From NCBI RefSeq assembly GCF_021650935.1, contig NZ_CP091244.1, positions 1,240,001 through 1,304,000 on the forward strand: DNA of 64,000 bases, written 5' to 3'. Positions 35,910 through 43,835 of this stretch are shown in pieces. The stretch is from Thiothrix winogradskyi (GTDB taxonomy: Bacteria; Pseudomonadota; Gammaproteobacteria; Thiotrichales; Thiotrichaceae). Both the position numbers and the translations under genes were made by a program. Each line of letters opens with the position of its first letter. The first letter of the stretch is position 1. The notes below the pieces were generated by a model. It made no database searches. It was not told the origin of the DNA and saw only the letters and a program-made list of their open reading frames with translations.

Positions 35910-36698
35910 ATGCATATTTTTCGTTGGTTAATGAAACATCCGATTTTGCTGGCGTGGTTGCTGGCGGTTATTGCTATCCTGCTGAATTTCAGCGTGGGTA
36001 CTAAATCAGTGGAACACGCTGACAAGGTTGCAACCAAACTTGGACAACCTGCTGCGGAACAGTCAGCCCATGCTGCTGCGCCAGCGGTAGTTGCGGAACA
36101 ACAGCCCGTTCAAGCTGCTGCGCCAGCGGTAGTTGCGGAACAACAGCCGGAAAAACAGCCCGTTCAAGCTGCTGCGCCAGCGGTGGTTGCGGAACAGCAG
36201 CCCGTTCAAGCTGCTGCGCCAGCGGTAGTTGCGGAACAACAGCCCGTTCAAGCTGCTGCGTCAGCGGTGGTTGCGGAACAACAGCCTGTTCAAGCTGCTG
36301 CGCCAGCGGTAGTTGCGGAACAACAGCCTGTTCAAGCTGCTGCGCCAGCGGTAGTTGCGGAACAACAAACGCAAGCGGTTGCACCGGCTGTAGCTGGTAC
36401 GCCAGCGGATTTGTTGCGTGCGGCACGTGAAGCGTACTGGGCAAATGAGTTGGATAGAGCAGCAGGTTTATACAATGATCTGCTCAAGCAAGCGCCTGAT
36501 TCTTTAGAATATAAAGGTGAATTGGCGAACGTGTACTGGAAGCAGGGCAACGCACAGCAGGCAGCTACTTTGTTCGCCGAAGTCGCGCCCAAGCTTGCGG
36601 CACAGGGTCGTGTTACTGAAGCATTAAACATGAAGTTGTATGTGGATATGGTAAACCCTGAGCTTGCCAAGCAAATTGATGCTGCCCTAAAAAAATAA
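35910..36698 (+). CDS. Membrane-anchored repeat protein with C-terminal TPR-like domain
   Basis: 262 residues. One N-terminal transmembrane segment (ILLAWLLAVIAILLNFSV, about 11-28), then about seven 14-residue units of PVQAAAPAVVAEQQ (about 50-154), then a helical TPR-like region (about 165-262: AAREAYWANELDRAAGLYNDL, LANVYWKQGNAQQAATLF). The repeat region should be an extended spacer that holds the TPR away from the membrane, probably in the periplasm. A strong AAGGAGATT site precedes the ATG. No function is known; the TPR suggests protein binding within this cluster. Confidence 0.75.
   Translation: MHIFRWLMKHPILLAWLLAVIAILLNFSVGTKSVEHADKVATKLGQPAAEQSAHAAAPAVVAEQQPVQAAAPAVVAEQQPEKQPVQAAAPAVVAEQQPVQAAAPAVVAEQQPVQAAASAVVAEQQPVQAAAPAVVAEQQPVQAAAPAVVAEQQTQAVAPAVAGTPADLLRAAREAYWANELDRAAGLYNDLLKQAPDSLEYKGELANVYWKQGNAQQAATLFAEVAPKLAAQGRVTEALNMKLYVDMVNPELAKQIDAALKK
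36061..36372 (+). repeat. Tandem 42-bp repeat inside the TPR gene
   Basis: About seven copies of a 42-bp unit encoding PVQAAAPAVVAEQQ. One boundary has a 12-bp insertion coding PEKQ, and one unit has Ser for Pro. Near-identity of copies at the DNA level means recent expansion and likely copy-number change between strains. It has no spacers, so it is not a CRISPR array. Confidence 0.9.
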
Positions 36699-36916
36699 AA
36701 CAGGGTAGGATTGTGTCAGTAGTTGCGCAGGATTAAGTTGCAATATCTTGACCTGCCACTACTGCTACATTGCATGTAAAAGAATAAGATTAGATCGCAA
36801 AGGATGTTTGGGAGATAACATTTATGAAAAACGCATCGGATAGTGCGTGATACGCATTCACAGTAGCCGGGGTGTCGTCTAGGGAGATAGTCGCGCCTCG
36901 AAATCAGGAGTTAGGT

Positions 36917-37687
36917 ATGAAAACGAATGAAAAATCCGCAGGGATTAACGACATTGCAAATGAGTTGTACGATGTCGAGGATGAGTTGCAGGATTTTGAG
37001 GAGCGGCAGGTTAATGTAACCCGTACCTTGCAGATGATTGTCTATCCGGCAATGGTGGCTTTCATTATTCTTTCTGCCTATGGTTTTTATTTGGTTCAAT
37101 CCTTGACCACGGATGTCCATCGTCTTACTTCAACTATTGAGAATATGCACACGTCAGTTGATACCAATATGACGAAAATGACGGATTCGATTGCATCCAT
37201 GAACTCCCAGATGGGTAGCCTAGTGAACTCAACCAGTCAAATGACCAACAACATTGTTGGTATGAATAGCAGTACTCAAGATATGGCAGGCAACATTCAA
37301 CAGATGAATGCCTCGACCCAAAATATGGCCGTTTCCACTTATAATATGCAGCGCGATATGTGGAGCATGAACAAAAATATTTCCGGGCCGATGAAAATGT
37401 TCAACAAATTCAGCCCATTTGGCAGTGATACGACCTCCCCTTACGTGGTTCCACCTCCCGCAGTTGCTACGCCGTACTATAATTATTACCCTTCACCAGC
37501 CGGTACGGTTGCGCAAGGCGTAGCGATCCAGCCGCAAGTTGTACAACCTGCGCCCGTCGCTCCGCAGCCAGTGGTGGAAACCCCTACGAGCCAACCCCCA
37601 GCGATTGACTCCACAACAGCAAAAGATGGACATAGTTCATTGATAACGGAAGATGATAAGTTCGCCTCCCTAGATATTAAAGGATAG
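36917..37687 (+). CDS. Membrane protein with Met/Asn/Gln-rich periodic segment
   Basis: 256 residues from ATG 36917 (AGGAG six bases upstream). An acidic N-terminal helix (NELYDVEDELQDFEERQ), one transmembrane segment (about 40-62, MIVYPAMVAFIILSAYGFYL), then about 100 residues in which M-N/T-S-x-x-x-M recurs (SIASMNSQMGSLVNSTSQM, NIVGMNSSTQDMAGNIQQM), a pattern of a long amphipathic helix or coiled coil, and a Pro/Tyr/Val-rich tail. No family is recognised. It ends 2 bases before the dynamin-like gene, so the two are almost certainly co-translated. Confidence 0.75.
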   Translation: MKTNEKSAGINDIANELYDVEDELQDFEERQVNVTRTLQMIVYPAMVAFIILSAYGFYLVQSLTTDVHRLTSTIENMHTSVDTNMTKMTDSIASMNSQMGSLVNSTSQMTNNIVGMNSSTQDMAGNIQQMNASTQNMAVSTYNMQRDMWSMNKNISGPMKMFNKFSPFGSDTTSPYVVPPPAVATPYYNYYPSPAGTVAQGVAIQPQVVQPAPVAPQPVVETPTSQPPAIDSTTAKDGHSSLITEDDKFASLDIKG

Positions 37688-37689
37688 AT

Positions 37690-39135
37690 ATGACACCAGC
37701 CAAGCGCATGGAGCAACGCCTGAAGCGGTTGCAGGAACACCTGAAACGTGAAAATCCGGTGTTAGTTGAGGCAGTCAACCAGTATCGTGAACTGGATGCT
37801 GTTGCCCAGAAGCTTGGCTTATTGCATGGCGGTGAGTCTTACGCGACGCAGATTTCATGGTGGCCGATGATTTCTATTTTAGGAACATTCTCGGCAGGTA
37901 AATCCAGTTTTATCAATACGTTTCTGGATATGGATTTGCAACGCACGGGCAATCAGGCGGTGGATGACCGTTTCACCGTGATTACCTTTAGCCCGGATAA
38001 TCAGGTGCGTACCTTGCCTGGTTTGGCGCTGGATGGCGACCCACGCTTTCCTTTTTACCAAATCAGTGAAGATATTGAGCATGTCTCTAAGGGCGAGGGG
38101 GCGAAGATTGATAGTTATCTTCAGATGAAAGTCGCGCCCAGTGAAAAGCTTCGTGGCAAAATTCTGATTGATTCACCGGGGTTTGATGCCGACGAACAGC
38201 GTAAAGCCACCTTGCGGATCACTGACCACATTATTGAGCTTTCCGATTTGGTGATGGTGTTTTTTGATGCGCGTCACCCTGAGCCGGGGGCAATGCAGGA
38301 TACCTTAGAACATCTGGTCAAAGGCGCGATGCGTCGCAATGACAGCAGCAAATTCCTGTTTATTCTTAATCAGATTGATACCTCGGCGCGTGAAGATAAC
38401 CTTGAAGATGTCGTGTCGGCATGGCAAAAAGCTTTAGTGCAACAAGGGCTTTCTGCCGGTAGTTTCCATATTTTATTTAACGATAAACTCGCTGTACCCG
38501 TAGCCGACGGGAATGTCTGGGCGCGTTATGTGGCTAAGCGTGACGCAGATTACCAGCGTATTATGGCGCGGGTGGATGGGGTGAACATTGAGCGTGTTTA
38601 CCGCATCGTGGGGGCGATGGAATCGCAAGCTAACGAGATTGAACAGCAAGCTATACCGCGTATTCGTGAGGCATTACAACGTTGGCGAAAACAAGTGCTG
38701 GCAGCAGATGCGTTGGTATTTGGCTTGTTAGCGGTGGCTTTGGTGGCGATGAGTATTGAGTTTGGTTATTGGGAAGGGTTGTTATTCAATCCACCTTGGC
38801 TGGCAGCATTTGCGGGTAACATTTGGGCAACTGCCGGGGTGGCGGCTGTTATCGTCCTGTTGGCGTTGGGACTGCATTACTGGATTCGCAAGCGCCTAGC
38901 AAAGCGGATTGCGGCAACGCTCAGTAAGAGCGAATCTTATGGCAATCTGTCAGCCGCTTTCCTGAAAAGCACCGCATTCTGGCGCAGTATTTTTCAATCG
39001 TCACCCGCAGGTTGGGGTGGCAGGACGCGGCGGCGTCTGGATGCCATTCGCCATGCGACTGATCGTTTTGTACAGCATTTGAATGATCGTTTTACTAGCC
39101 CTTCCGGTGAGCAGCATAAACCTAAATCTGCTTAG
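37690..39135 (+). CDS. Dynamin-like GTPase with two C-terminal transmembrane segments
   Basis: 481 residues. The GTPase domain has the dynamin-type P-loop GTFSAGKSS (about 65-73), G3 DSPG (about 160) and G4 NQID (about 233). An N-terminal helical stretch (1-50) precedes it. Two hydrophobic segments (about 336-356 and 379-400) are followed by a basic C-terminal region (RTRRRLDAIRHATDRF). Bacterial dynamin-like proteins remodel or fuse membranes; this one would be anchored in the inner membrane with the GTPase in the cytoplasm. It begins 2 bases after the previous gene and its 3' end overlaps apbE. Confidence 0.85.
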   Translation: MTPAKRMEQRLKRLQEHLKRENPVLVEAVNQYRELDAVAQKLGLLHGGESYATQISWWPMISILGTFSAGKSSFINTFLDMDLQRTGNQAVDDRFTVITFSPDNQVRTLPGLALDGDPRFPFYQISEDIEHVSKGEGAKIDSYLQMKVAPSEKLRGKILIDSPGFDADEQRKATLRITDHIIELSDLVMVFFDARHPEPGAMQDTLEHLVKGAMRRNDSSKFLFILNQIDTSAREDNLEDVVSAWQKALVQQGLSAGSFHILFNDKLAVPVADGNVWARYVAKRDADYQRIMARVDGVNIERVYRIVGAMESQANEIEQQAIPRIREALQRWRKQVLAADALVFGLLAVALVAMSIEFGYWEGLLFNPPWLAAFAGNIWATAGVAAVIVLLALGLHYWIRKRLAKRIAATLSKSESYGNLSAAFLKSTAFWRSIFQSSPAGWGGRTRRRLDAIRHATDRFVQHLNDRFTSPSGEQHKPKSA

Positions 39136-40138
39136 GGCATGTTGCCTGGGCATATTGTTATTGCTTGCCTCCTGTGAGCAGCGTAGCCCTGCATGGCATT
39201 TGGAAGGAATGCAGGGTACAGCGCTGTGGCACGTCACCCTCACGAATCCTCCTGCCACGCTGACCAAGGCCGAGTTACTCGCAGGCTTAAATCAAACCTT
39301 TGCGCAAACTAACCAATGGTTGGCGACGTGGGATGAGACCTCGGTATTGGCGCAATTTAACCATTATCAAGGGACTGACTGGTTTGCGGTTGCGCCAGAA
39401 TTGGCACAATTGGTTGATCTTACCTTGCAACTCAGCCAGCAAAGCAATGGCGTATACGATGTAACGGTCGGACCGTTAATCAAATTATGGGGATTTAATT
39501 CGCATGATGGTTCAACCGCCGTGCCTGAGCAGGCGGCTATTGATGCGGCGCGGGCTAAAGTGGGCTACCAGAAATTGCAAGTGCGCCTTGAGCCACCGGC
39601 TTTACGTAAATCACAAGTGGATGTGCTAGTAAATCTTTCTTCAGTCGCAGACGGTTTCGCGGCTGATCAGGCAGGGCGCTACCTTGAATCGCTGGGTGTG
39701 CGCGATTACATGGTGGAAATGGCGGGAGAAGTACGTACCCGTGGCTTGAGTCCGCGCGGTGATGCTTGGCGTATTGCGATTGAGAAGCCGGTGGAAGAGG
39801 GACGGGTGATTCAGAAGGGTGTGAATTTGCAAGAGGCTGGTCTGGCAACTTCGGGAGATTACCGCAACTTTTTTGTCGCGGGGGGGAAGCGTTACTCGCA
39901 TACCGTGAATCCGGCAACAGGCGCTCCGGTGACGCATAACCTTGCATCGGTATCCGTCGTGGCGGCGGATGCAACGTTAGCAGACGCTTATGCAACCTTA
40001 CTGGTGGCGTTGGGTGAACGACAAGGCAAGATTTTTGCTGATACACACGGTATTAATGCGTATTTTATTTGGCGAACTGACCAAGGGTTTGAAACTGCCG
40101 ATACAGTGGGTTTTCGGAAGGTATTGGGCGAAGAATAA
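39083..40138 (+). CDS. apbE: FAD:protein FMN transferase ApbE, lipoprotein
   Basis: Up to 351 residues. Lipobox LASC follows a Leu-rich signal. The ApbE fold is clear: QTNQWLATWDETSVLAQFN, YDVTVGPLIKLWGF, VNLSSVADGFAADQ (flavin/Mg site region), GEVRTRG and SHTVNPATGAPV. It transfers FMN from FAD to Thr in target proteins such as NqrB/NqrC or RnfD/RnfG; no such target is in the window. The ATG at 39083 overlaps the dynamin-like gene by 53 bases. A GTG at 39107 would give a more typical lipoprotein signal; neither has a clear ribosome site. Confidence 0.9.
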   Translation: MIVLLALPVSSINLNLLRACCLGILLLLASCEQRSPAWHLEGMQGTALWHVTLTNPPATLTKAELLAGLNQTFAQTNQWLATWDETSVLAQFNHYQGTDWFAVAPELAQLVDLTLQLSQQSNGVYDVTVGPLIKLWGFNSHDGSTAVPEQAAIDAARAKVGYQKLQVRLEPPALRKSQVDVLVNLSSVADGFAADQAGRYLESLGVRDYMVEMAGEVRTRGLSPRGDAWRIAIEKPVEEGRVIQKGVNLQEAGLATSGDYRNFFVAGGKRYSHTVNPATGAPVTHNLASVSVVAADATLADAYATLLVALGERQGKIFADTHGINAYFIWRTDQGFETADTVGFRKVLGEE

Positions 40139-40303
40139 CAATGGTTGCTTTAAATGGTATAATTAATTACTTATATTCAATAAAAGCATCTAATTTTATG
40201 CGCGTGACTTCTTTTTGATCAGTTTCTATCTGTTTGTTTTTATTTGATTTTTCTCCATAAGGGTGCATTGCGGTGAAAATGTGCCAGCGATTTTTCTGGG
40301 CTG

Positions 40304-40312
40304 TGCTATAAC
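40304..40312 (+). promoter_or_regulatory. Extended -10 promoter of the first DUF1566 lipoprotein
   Basis: TGTGCTATAAC with hexamer TATAAC at 40307-40312. The same tgtgctataa string occurs before the paralogous gene (41316-41324). It is about 64 bases ahead of the ATG. The 237-base gap it lies in (40139-40375) is AT-rich and otherwise empty. Confidence 0.45.
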
Positions 40313-40375
40313 CTTTTTTAGCCTGAGTGATTATGGCTGAAATTTCTTTGTTTAAGATATATTAGGATAATAGTT

Positions 40376-41197
40376 ATGCCAGAAGTTTTTGCTCCCAAAG
40401 AAATCCCAGTAATTAAAAAAAGCGGCCTTGTGTTGGCGATGGTTTTGTGTGCATCCCTACTGAGTGCGTGTGATTGTGATGGTGATTGTGATGCGGGCAG
40501 CGCGAGCAGTGGGGTTAGTGCTACTACTCCTACTACTCCTACTACTCCTACTCCTCCTACTCCTCCTACTCCTGTTGTTACCCCTACGCCAGTGACACCA
40601 GTCGCGCCGGTAACGCCGCCAGCGGCAGCTAGATGCGCTGATCCTCGTTTCTGCAAGTTTGATAGCACTGGTGCTTTGCTGGATGACTCTGCAACGTCAT
40701 GGTCTTGTGTGCAGGATAAGCTGCTTGGTAACTTCTGGGAAGTTAAGACTGATGATTCCGGTTTGCGTGATAAAGACTGGACGTATGCGAAAGCAGGTGC
40801 CGCAGGTGCTTGTAGTAGCACTTTGACAACGTGCTCGCCTGATGCGTATGTGGCTGCGGTGAATACGCCAACGACTAATCGCCCTTGTGGTCCTGCACGT
40901 GCTTGCCGTTTACCAACACATGCTGAATTAATCTACTTGGCTCTCCCTGCTGAAGCGTTTCCTCAGCCTGATGGTAATGCGAAGCGGTCGACGGTGGCTC
41001 GGAGTTATGCACCTGTTCCGGCATTTTTCCCAGATGCTGTTGCCGATGCTTTCTACTTTAACTCTTCGGATGCGCGGCAGGTGAACTATTCTGCGGTTAT
41101 TCCGGCTGGCAGTGCATTCAACAATGTGTCCGATGAGGGCATGGCTCCCGCTGCTGGTCCTGAGTTGGCAGGTCATGTGCGTCTGATTTGTAATTAA
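40376..41197 (+). CDS. DUF1566 (Lcl C-terminal domain) lipoprotein, copy 1
   Basis: 273 residues. Signal with lipobox LSAC (about 30-33), an acidic/Cys cluster (DCDGDCDAG), a Thr/Pro repeat linker (TPTTPTTPTPPTPP, about 50-80), and a DUF1566 domain with the family's WEVKTDDSGLRDKDWTYA and CRLPTHAELIYLA. DUF1566 domains occur in surface and collagen-like-protein-associated adhesins; the role here is unknown. It contains paired Cys residues that may form disulfides. A paralog lies 185 bases downstream. Confidence 0.8.
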   Translation: MPEVFAPKEIPVIKKSGLVLAMVLCASLLSACDCDGDCDAGSASSGVSATTPTTPTTPTPPTPPTPVVTPTPVTPVAPVTPPAAARCADPRFCKFDSTGALLDDSATSWSCVQDKLLGNFWEVKTDDSGLRDKDWTYAKAGAAGACSSTLTTCSPDAYVAAVNTPTTNRPCGPARACRLPTHAELIYLALPAEAFPQPDGNAKRSTVARSYAPVPAFFPDAVADAFYFNSSDARQVNYSAVIPAGSAFNNVSDEGMAPAAGPELAGHVRLICN

Positions 41198-41210
41198 CAA
41201 TCGTCAAGAA

Positions 41211-41243
41211 GGGACGGGGAGGATTTGTCCTCTTCGCCCTTTT
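41211..41243 (+). terminator. Terminator after DUF1566 copy 1
   Basis: Stem gggacggggagga (41211-41223) with tcctcttcgccct (41228-41240), with G-U pairs, a TTTG loop, and a T-tract to 41243. Confidence 0.7.
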
Positions 41244-41316
41244 AGCCGTTCACTACATCCAGTTGTCATAAAAATTATTACGTATGGATTAAAAAAACGG
41301 ATTTTCCTTCGCCTTG

Positions 41317-41325
41317 TGCTATAAA
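41317..41325 (+). promoter_or_regulatory. Extended -10 promoter of the second DUF1566 lipoprotein
   Basis: TGTGCTATAAA with hexamer TATAAA at 41320-41325, matching the element before copy 1. It lies 58 bases before the ATG. Confidence 0.45.
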
Positions 41326-41382
41326 TATTATTGTTGCCTCTAAAGGGTGACTCATCGACTAATCAATTTATAGGGCAGGATA

Positions 41383-42219
41383 ATGACTATGCTAACAACA
41401 GCACAATCCAACGTTAATTTGTTCAAGAAAAGCGGGCTTTTCTTGGCAGTTGCACTTTCCGCTTCTTTGCTGACTGCTTGTGGCGGCGGCGGTGGCACCA
41501 CGACAATAACAACTGATACCACTCCAACGACACCGACTACTCCCACAACGCCAACGACGCCGACTACTCCCACAACGCCAACGACACCGACTACTCCTAC
41601 CACCCCAACGGCAAAAACGTTTGCCAGCATGAATGCGACAGGTGGTAGTGTCGTACAAGGTATCGACCGAGTAGCTTGTGTGAAAGATAATTCACCTAAT
41701 GGCAAAACATGGGAAATTAAAACGAATGAAGCCGCCGGAACGACACCGGATTTTCGTGATAAAGATTATGGCTATTTTTGGAAGGTGGGGACTGTTGGTG
41801 AGACAGGTATGCAAGCAGGGACAGCAGTGACGGCTAACTTGTTAAGCTCATTTCCTTGTCAAGCATCGGGTACAAATTTGACTAGATGTGATACGGACTC
41901 TTACATCAGAGCAGTTAACGCAGCTAGATTGTGTGGTAAGTCAAATTGGCGTTTACCGAGCAGAGATGAGTTAATGGGTTTGATCGATACAACACGTACC
42001 ACCGCACCGTTCACGTATGCTGAATTTGTTGGTAGTACCTCATTTGACGCGGAAAATGCTGGTCAATTAATCCGTGGTTACTGGACATCTACGCCATCAG
42101 CGACAGCACCAGCGACTAATAGATTAGCGGTTAGCTTTTCTAGGAAAGATGGTGAGCGTGTGCAAGATCATCCAATGGGCGGGACGATCAACAATTACAT
42201 TCGCCTGATCGCTGATTAA
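41383..42219 (+). CDS. DUF1566 (Lcl C-terminal domain) lipoprotein, copy 2
   Basis: 278 residues. The N-terminus parallels copy 1 (KKSGLFLAVALSASLLTAC, lipobox LTAC), then GGGGG, a Thr/Pro repeat linker (about 43-82) encoded by 27-bp tandem repeats, and a DUF1566 domain with TWEIKTNEAAG, FRDKDYGYFW, CGKSNWRLPSRDELMGLID and a C-terminal YWTSTP block typical of the family. It has the more complete domain of the two. It probably sits on the outer membrane (inference from the lipobox). Confidence 0.82.
   Translation: MTMLTTAQSNVNLFKKSGLFLAVALSASLLTACGGGGGTTTITTDTTPTTPTTPTTPTTPTTPTTPTTPTTPTTPTAKTFASMNATGGSVVQGIDRVACVKDNSPNGKTWEIKTNEAAGTTPDFRDKDYGYFWKVGTVGETGMQAGTAVTANLLSSFPCQASGTNLTRCDTDSYIRAVNAARLCGKSNWRLPSRDELMGLIDTTRTTAPFTYAEFVGSTSFDAENAGQLIRGYWTSTPSATAPATNRLAVSFSRKDGERVQDHPMGGTINNYIRLIAD
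41524..41604 (+). repeat. 27-bp tandem repeat coding a Thr/Pro linker
   Basis: Three consecutive 27-bp units (41524-41550, 41551-41577, 41578-41604), 1-4 differences among them, coding PTTPTTPTT-type chains. In frame, so copy changes would lengthen or shorten the linker. Copy 1 has a related shorter-period repeat at 40521-40573. Confidence 0.85.
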
Positions 42220-42235
42220 TAACGGGTAGGTACAG

Positions 42236-42280
42236 TGACAGTATGTGGCGGCCTTAGTGCCGCCACAATTGTTTCTGTCA
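42236..42280 (+). terminator. Terminator after DUF1566 copy 2
   Basis: A perfect 8-bp stem gtggcggc (42245-42252) and gccgccac (42259-42266), extended by tgacag (42236-42241) and ctgtca (42275-42280). The sequence after the inner stem is aattgttt. Confidence 0.7.
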
Positions 42281-42406
42281 CCACGATTTTTAGCCCATTT
42301 CCTGAATATTCCAGTTGCGTTGAACATTTTAAATAATCGCTGGTCATAATCGGTGATACAGGCATTGATACTCTTGTATCAAGTCGTGGACTCCTCCGAC
42401 AATCTT

Positions 42407-42437
42407 CCTCCCCGCCACCAGACGGGGAGGTATTTTT
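42407..42437 (+). terminator. Terminator-like hairpin before a small lipoprotein gene
   Basis: Stem cctccccg (42407-42414) with cggggagg (42423-42430), 8-base loop, then TATTTTT. It lies 24 bases before the start of the downstream lipoprotein, so it is either the end of an unseen upstream transcript or an attenuator. Confidence 0.6.
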
Positions 42438-42460
42438 CCTCCACAGCAATGAGGGCTACT

Positions 42461-43030
42461 GTGAAAATAATTCATTACTGTCTATCAGCGTTGCTCCTGT
42501 TCGCCGTGGCGGGATGTGATCGGCTGGAACAAGATATGCTATCCGCACCCGATGACACGTCGATTGACCGTTATGGCTTGGATACTGTGAAGCTGGGCGA
42601 AAAACGTCCAGAGGCAGTCAGGCAATTGCAAGCGTTACTTGATAAACCGATGCAATGCAAACCCGGTAAAACTGGCTTGGGCGACAAGCGCAAAGCTTAC
42701 CGTTTGGAAGAATGCTCTGCCACGCCAGCCAATGGTAGTGTCGGTAAGTTATGGGATGAAAACCTCAGTTTTTTCAAAGCCGTTTTTGTGGAAGACCAGT
42801 TATGCAGTTTGGAATTGCAACTGAATACGACCGGCGATTACGAAGCGTTGTACGACGTGCACGGCAAGAAAATTCTGAATCTGTTTGGCAAGCCCGATGA
42901 GGCAAAAGCCACGGGTGTATTGTGGCAGCGTGAGACCGACGAAGCCACGCTCAAAGATTTAGGTGATGGCAAAGTTAGGCTGGAAATCCGCAATAAGCAA
43001 GTTATGCAAGCCTTGCATCACAAGGGATAA
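42461..43030 (+). CDS. Small lipoprotein of unknown function
   Basis: 189 residues from the GTG at 42461, which has TGAGGG five to six bases upstream and gives a compact lipoprotein signal (MKIIHYCLSALLLFAVAGC). An ATG 12 bases earlier is the alternative. The mature part has a helical first third (VKLGEKRPEAVRQLQALLD), four Cys residues and a beta-rich middle (LWDENLSFFKAVFVEDQLC). I recognise no family. It is followed after 70 bases by rluE. Confidence 0.7.
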   Translation: MKIIHYCLSALLLFAVAGCDRLEQDMLSAPDDTSIDRYGLDTVKLGEKRPEAVRQLQALLDKPMQCKPGKTGLGDKRKAYRLEECSATPANGSVGKLWDENLSFFKAVFVEDQLCSLELQLNTTGDYEALYDVHGKKILNLFGKPDEAKATGVLWQRETDEATLKDLGDGKVRLEIRNKQVMQALHHKG

Positions 43031-43100
43031 GGAAGGGCAAAGGGGCGGGCGGGGCATAATGTTGCTATGATACTGGTGTCATGGATTTACCAGTGTTGTT

Positions 43101-43643
43101 ATGCCCCGCATTATTTTATTCAACAAACCGTTTGACGTACTCTGCCAATTTACCGATCAGGAAGGCAGGGTGACACTCGCCGACTACATTCCCGTGCCGG
43201 ATGTTTACACCGCCGGGCGTCTCGATCGCGATAGCGAAGGCTTGCTGCTGTTAACCGATGATGGCAGTTTGCAACACCGTATTGCCGACCCTAAACACAA
43301 AACCAGCAAAACCTATTGGGTGCAAGTCGAAGGTGCGCCAACCGATGCCGATTTGCAGCCCTTACGCCAAGGCATTCGTTTGAAAGATGGCATGACCCGC
43401 CCGGCGGACGTGCGCGTGATGGCTGAGCCGCCCGGTTTGTGGGCGCGTGTGCCACCGATTCGGGTGCGCCAAAGCATTCCTGATTCTTGGCTGGAAATTA
43501 CCATTAGTGAGGGGCGTAATCGGCAAGTACGGCGTATGACTGCGGCGATTGGTTTTCCTACCTTGCGTTTGATTCGTTATCGGATTGGTCAGTGGACCTT
43601 GGATGGTCTGGCAAGTGGGGAATGGCGTGAAATATCTATTTAG
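43101..43643 (+). CDS. rluE: 23S rRNA pseudouridine synthase RluE-like
   Basis: 180 residues of the RsuA/RluB/E/F family without an S4 domain, which is typical of RluE. The catalytic Asp is in AGRLDRDSEGLLLLTDDG (about 38-55); ISEGRNRQVRRMTAAIGFPT is the second signature. E. coli RluE makes pseudouridine 2457 in 23S rRNA. Start ILFNKPFDVLCQF is the usual beginning. Its end overlaps the convergent small gene by 8 bases. Confidence 0.9.
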   Translation: MPRIILFNKPFDVLCQFTDQEGRVTLADYIPVPDVYTAGRLDRDSEGLLLLTDDGSLQHRIADPKHKTSKTYWVQVEGAPTDADLQPLRQGIRLKDGMTRPADVRVMAEPPGLWARVPPIRVRQSIPDSWLEITISEGRNRQVRRMTAAIGFPTLRLIRYRIGQWTLDGLASGEWREISI

Positions 43644-43833
43644 TATTCACACATGCCACTTCTTTTTGGCTGCCATCTTCAAAGTGCAAACGGCACATGG
43701 TGGCACTAACCGGTTCATTTTTGACAATGACTGGAACCTTGGCGCTGCTGGCAACGTCAACAGATGATGTGGTGTCAGCGATGCTGGCGGATGCAGCCAT
43801 GAATAAAACAGCCGCTACGATTACTTTAAACAT
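43636..43833 (-). CDS. Small exported protein, displaced from its promoter by an IS element
   Basis: 65 residues from the ATG at 43833. Signal peptide (FKVIVAAVLFMAASASIA), then a short mature part with IVKNEPVSATMCRLHFEDGS and two Cys. It is a paralog of the 63-residue product at 45095-45286 (shared CRLHFE and V-A-C end). The start codon lies inside a 10-bp target duplication of the adjacent IS982-family element; the original ribosome site (AAAAGGGG) and promoter are now on the far side, at 44840 and beyond. Expression would depend on the IS. Function unknown. Confidence 0.7.
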   Translation of the reverse strand: MFKVIVAAVLFMAASASIADTTSSVDVASSAKVPVIVKNEPVSATMCRLHFEDGSQKEVACVNTK

Positions 43834-43835
43834 AA

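Noticed and set aside
36061..36372. Regular 42-bp repeats suggesting a CRISPR array
   Set aside because: Units are contiguous without spacers, stay in one reading frame and encode an Ala/Pro/Gln repeat with a membrane anchor and ribosome site upstream.
36699..36916. Possible tRNA or small RNA in the 218-base gap before the Met/Asn/Gln-rich protein
   Set aside because: No cloverleaf or T-loop consensus and no terminator. Only the AGGAG ribosome site is clear.
41352..41705. Val/Gly repeat frame antisense to the second DUF1566 gene
   Set aside because: It is the reverse reading of the Thr/Pro repeat; no start signal.
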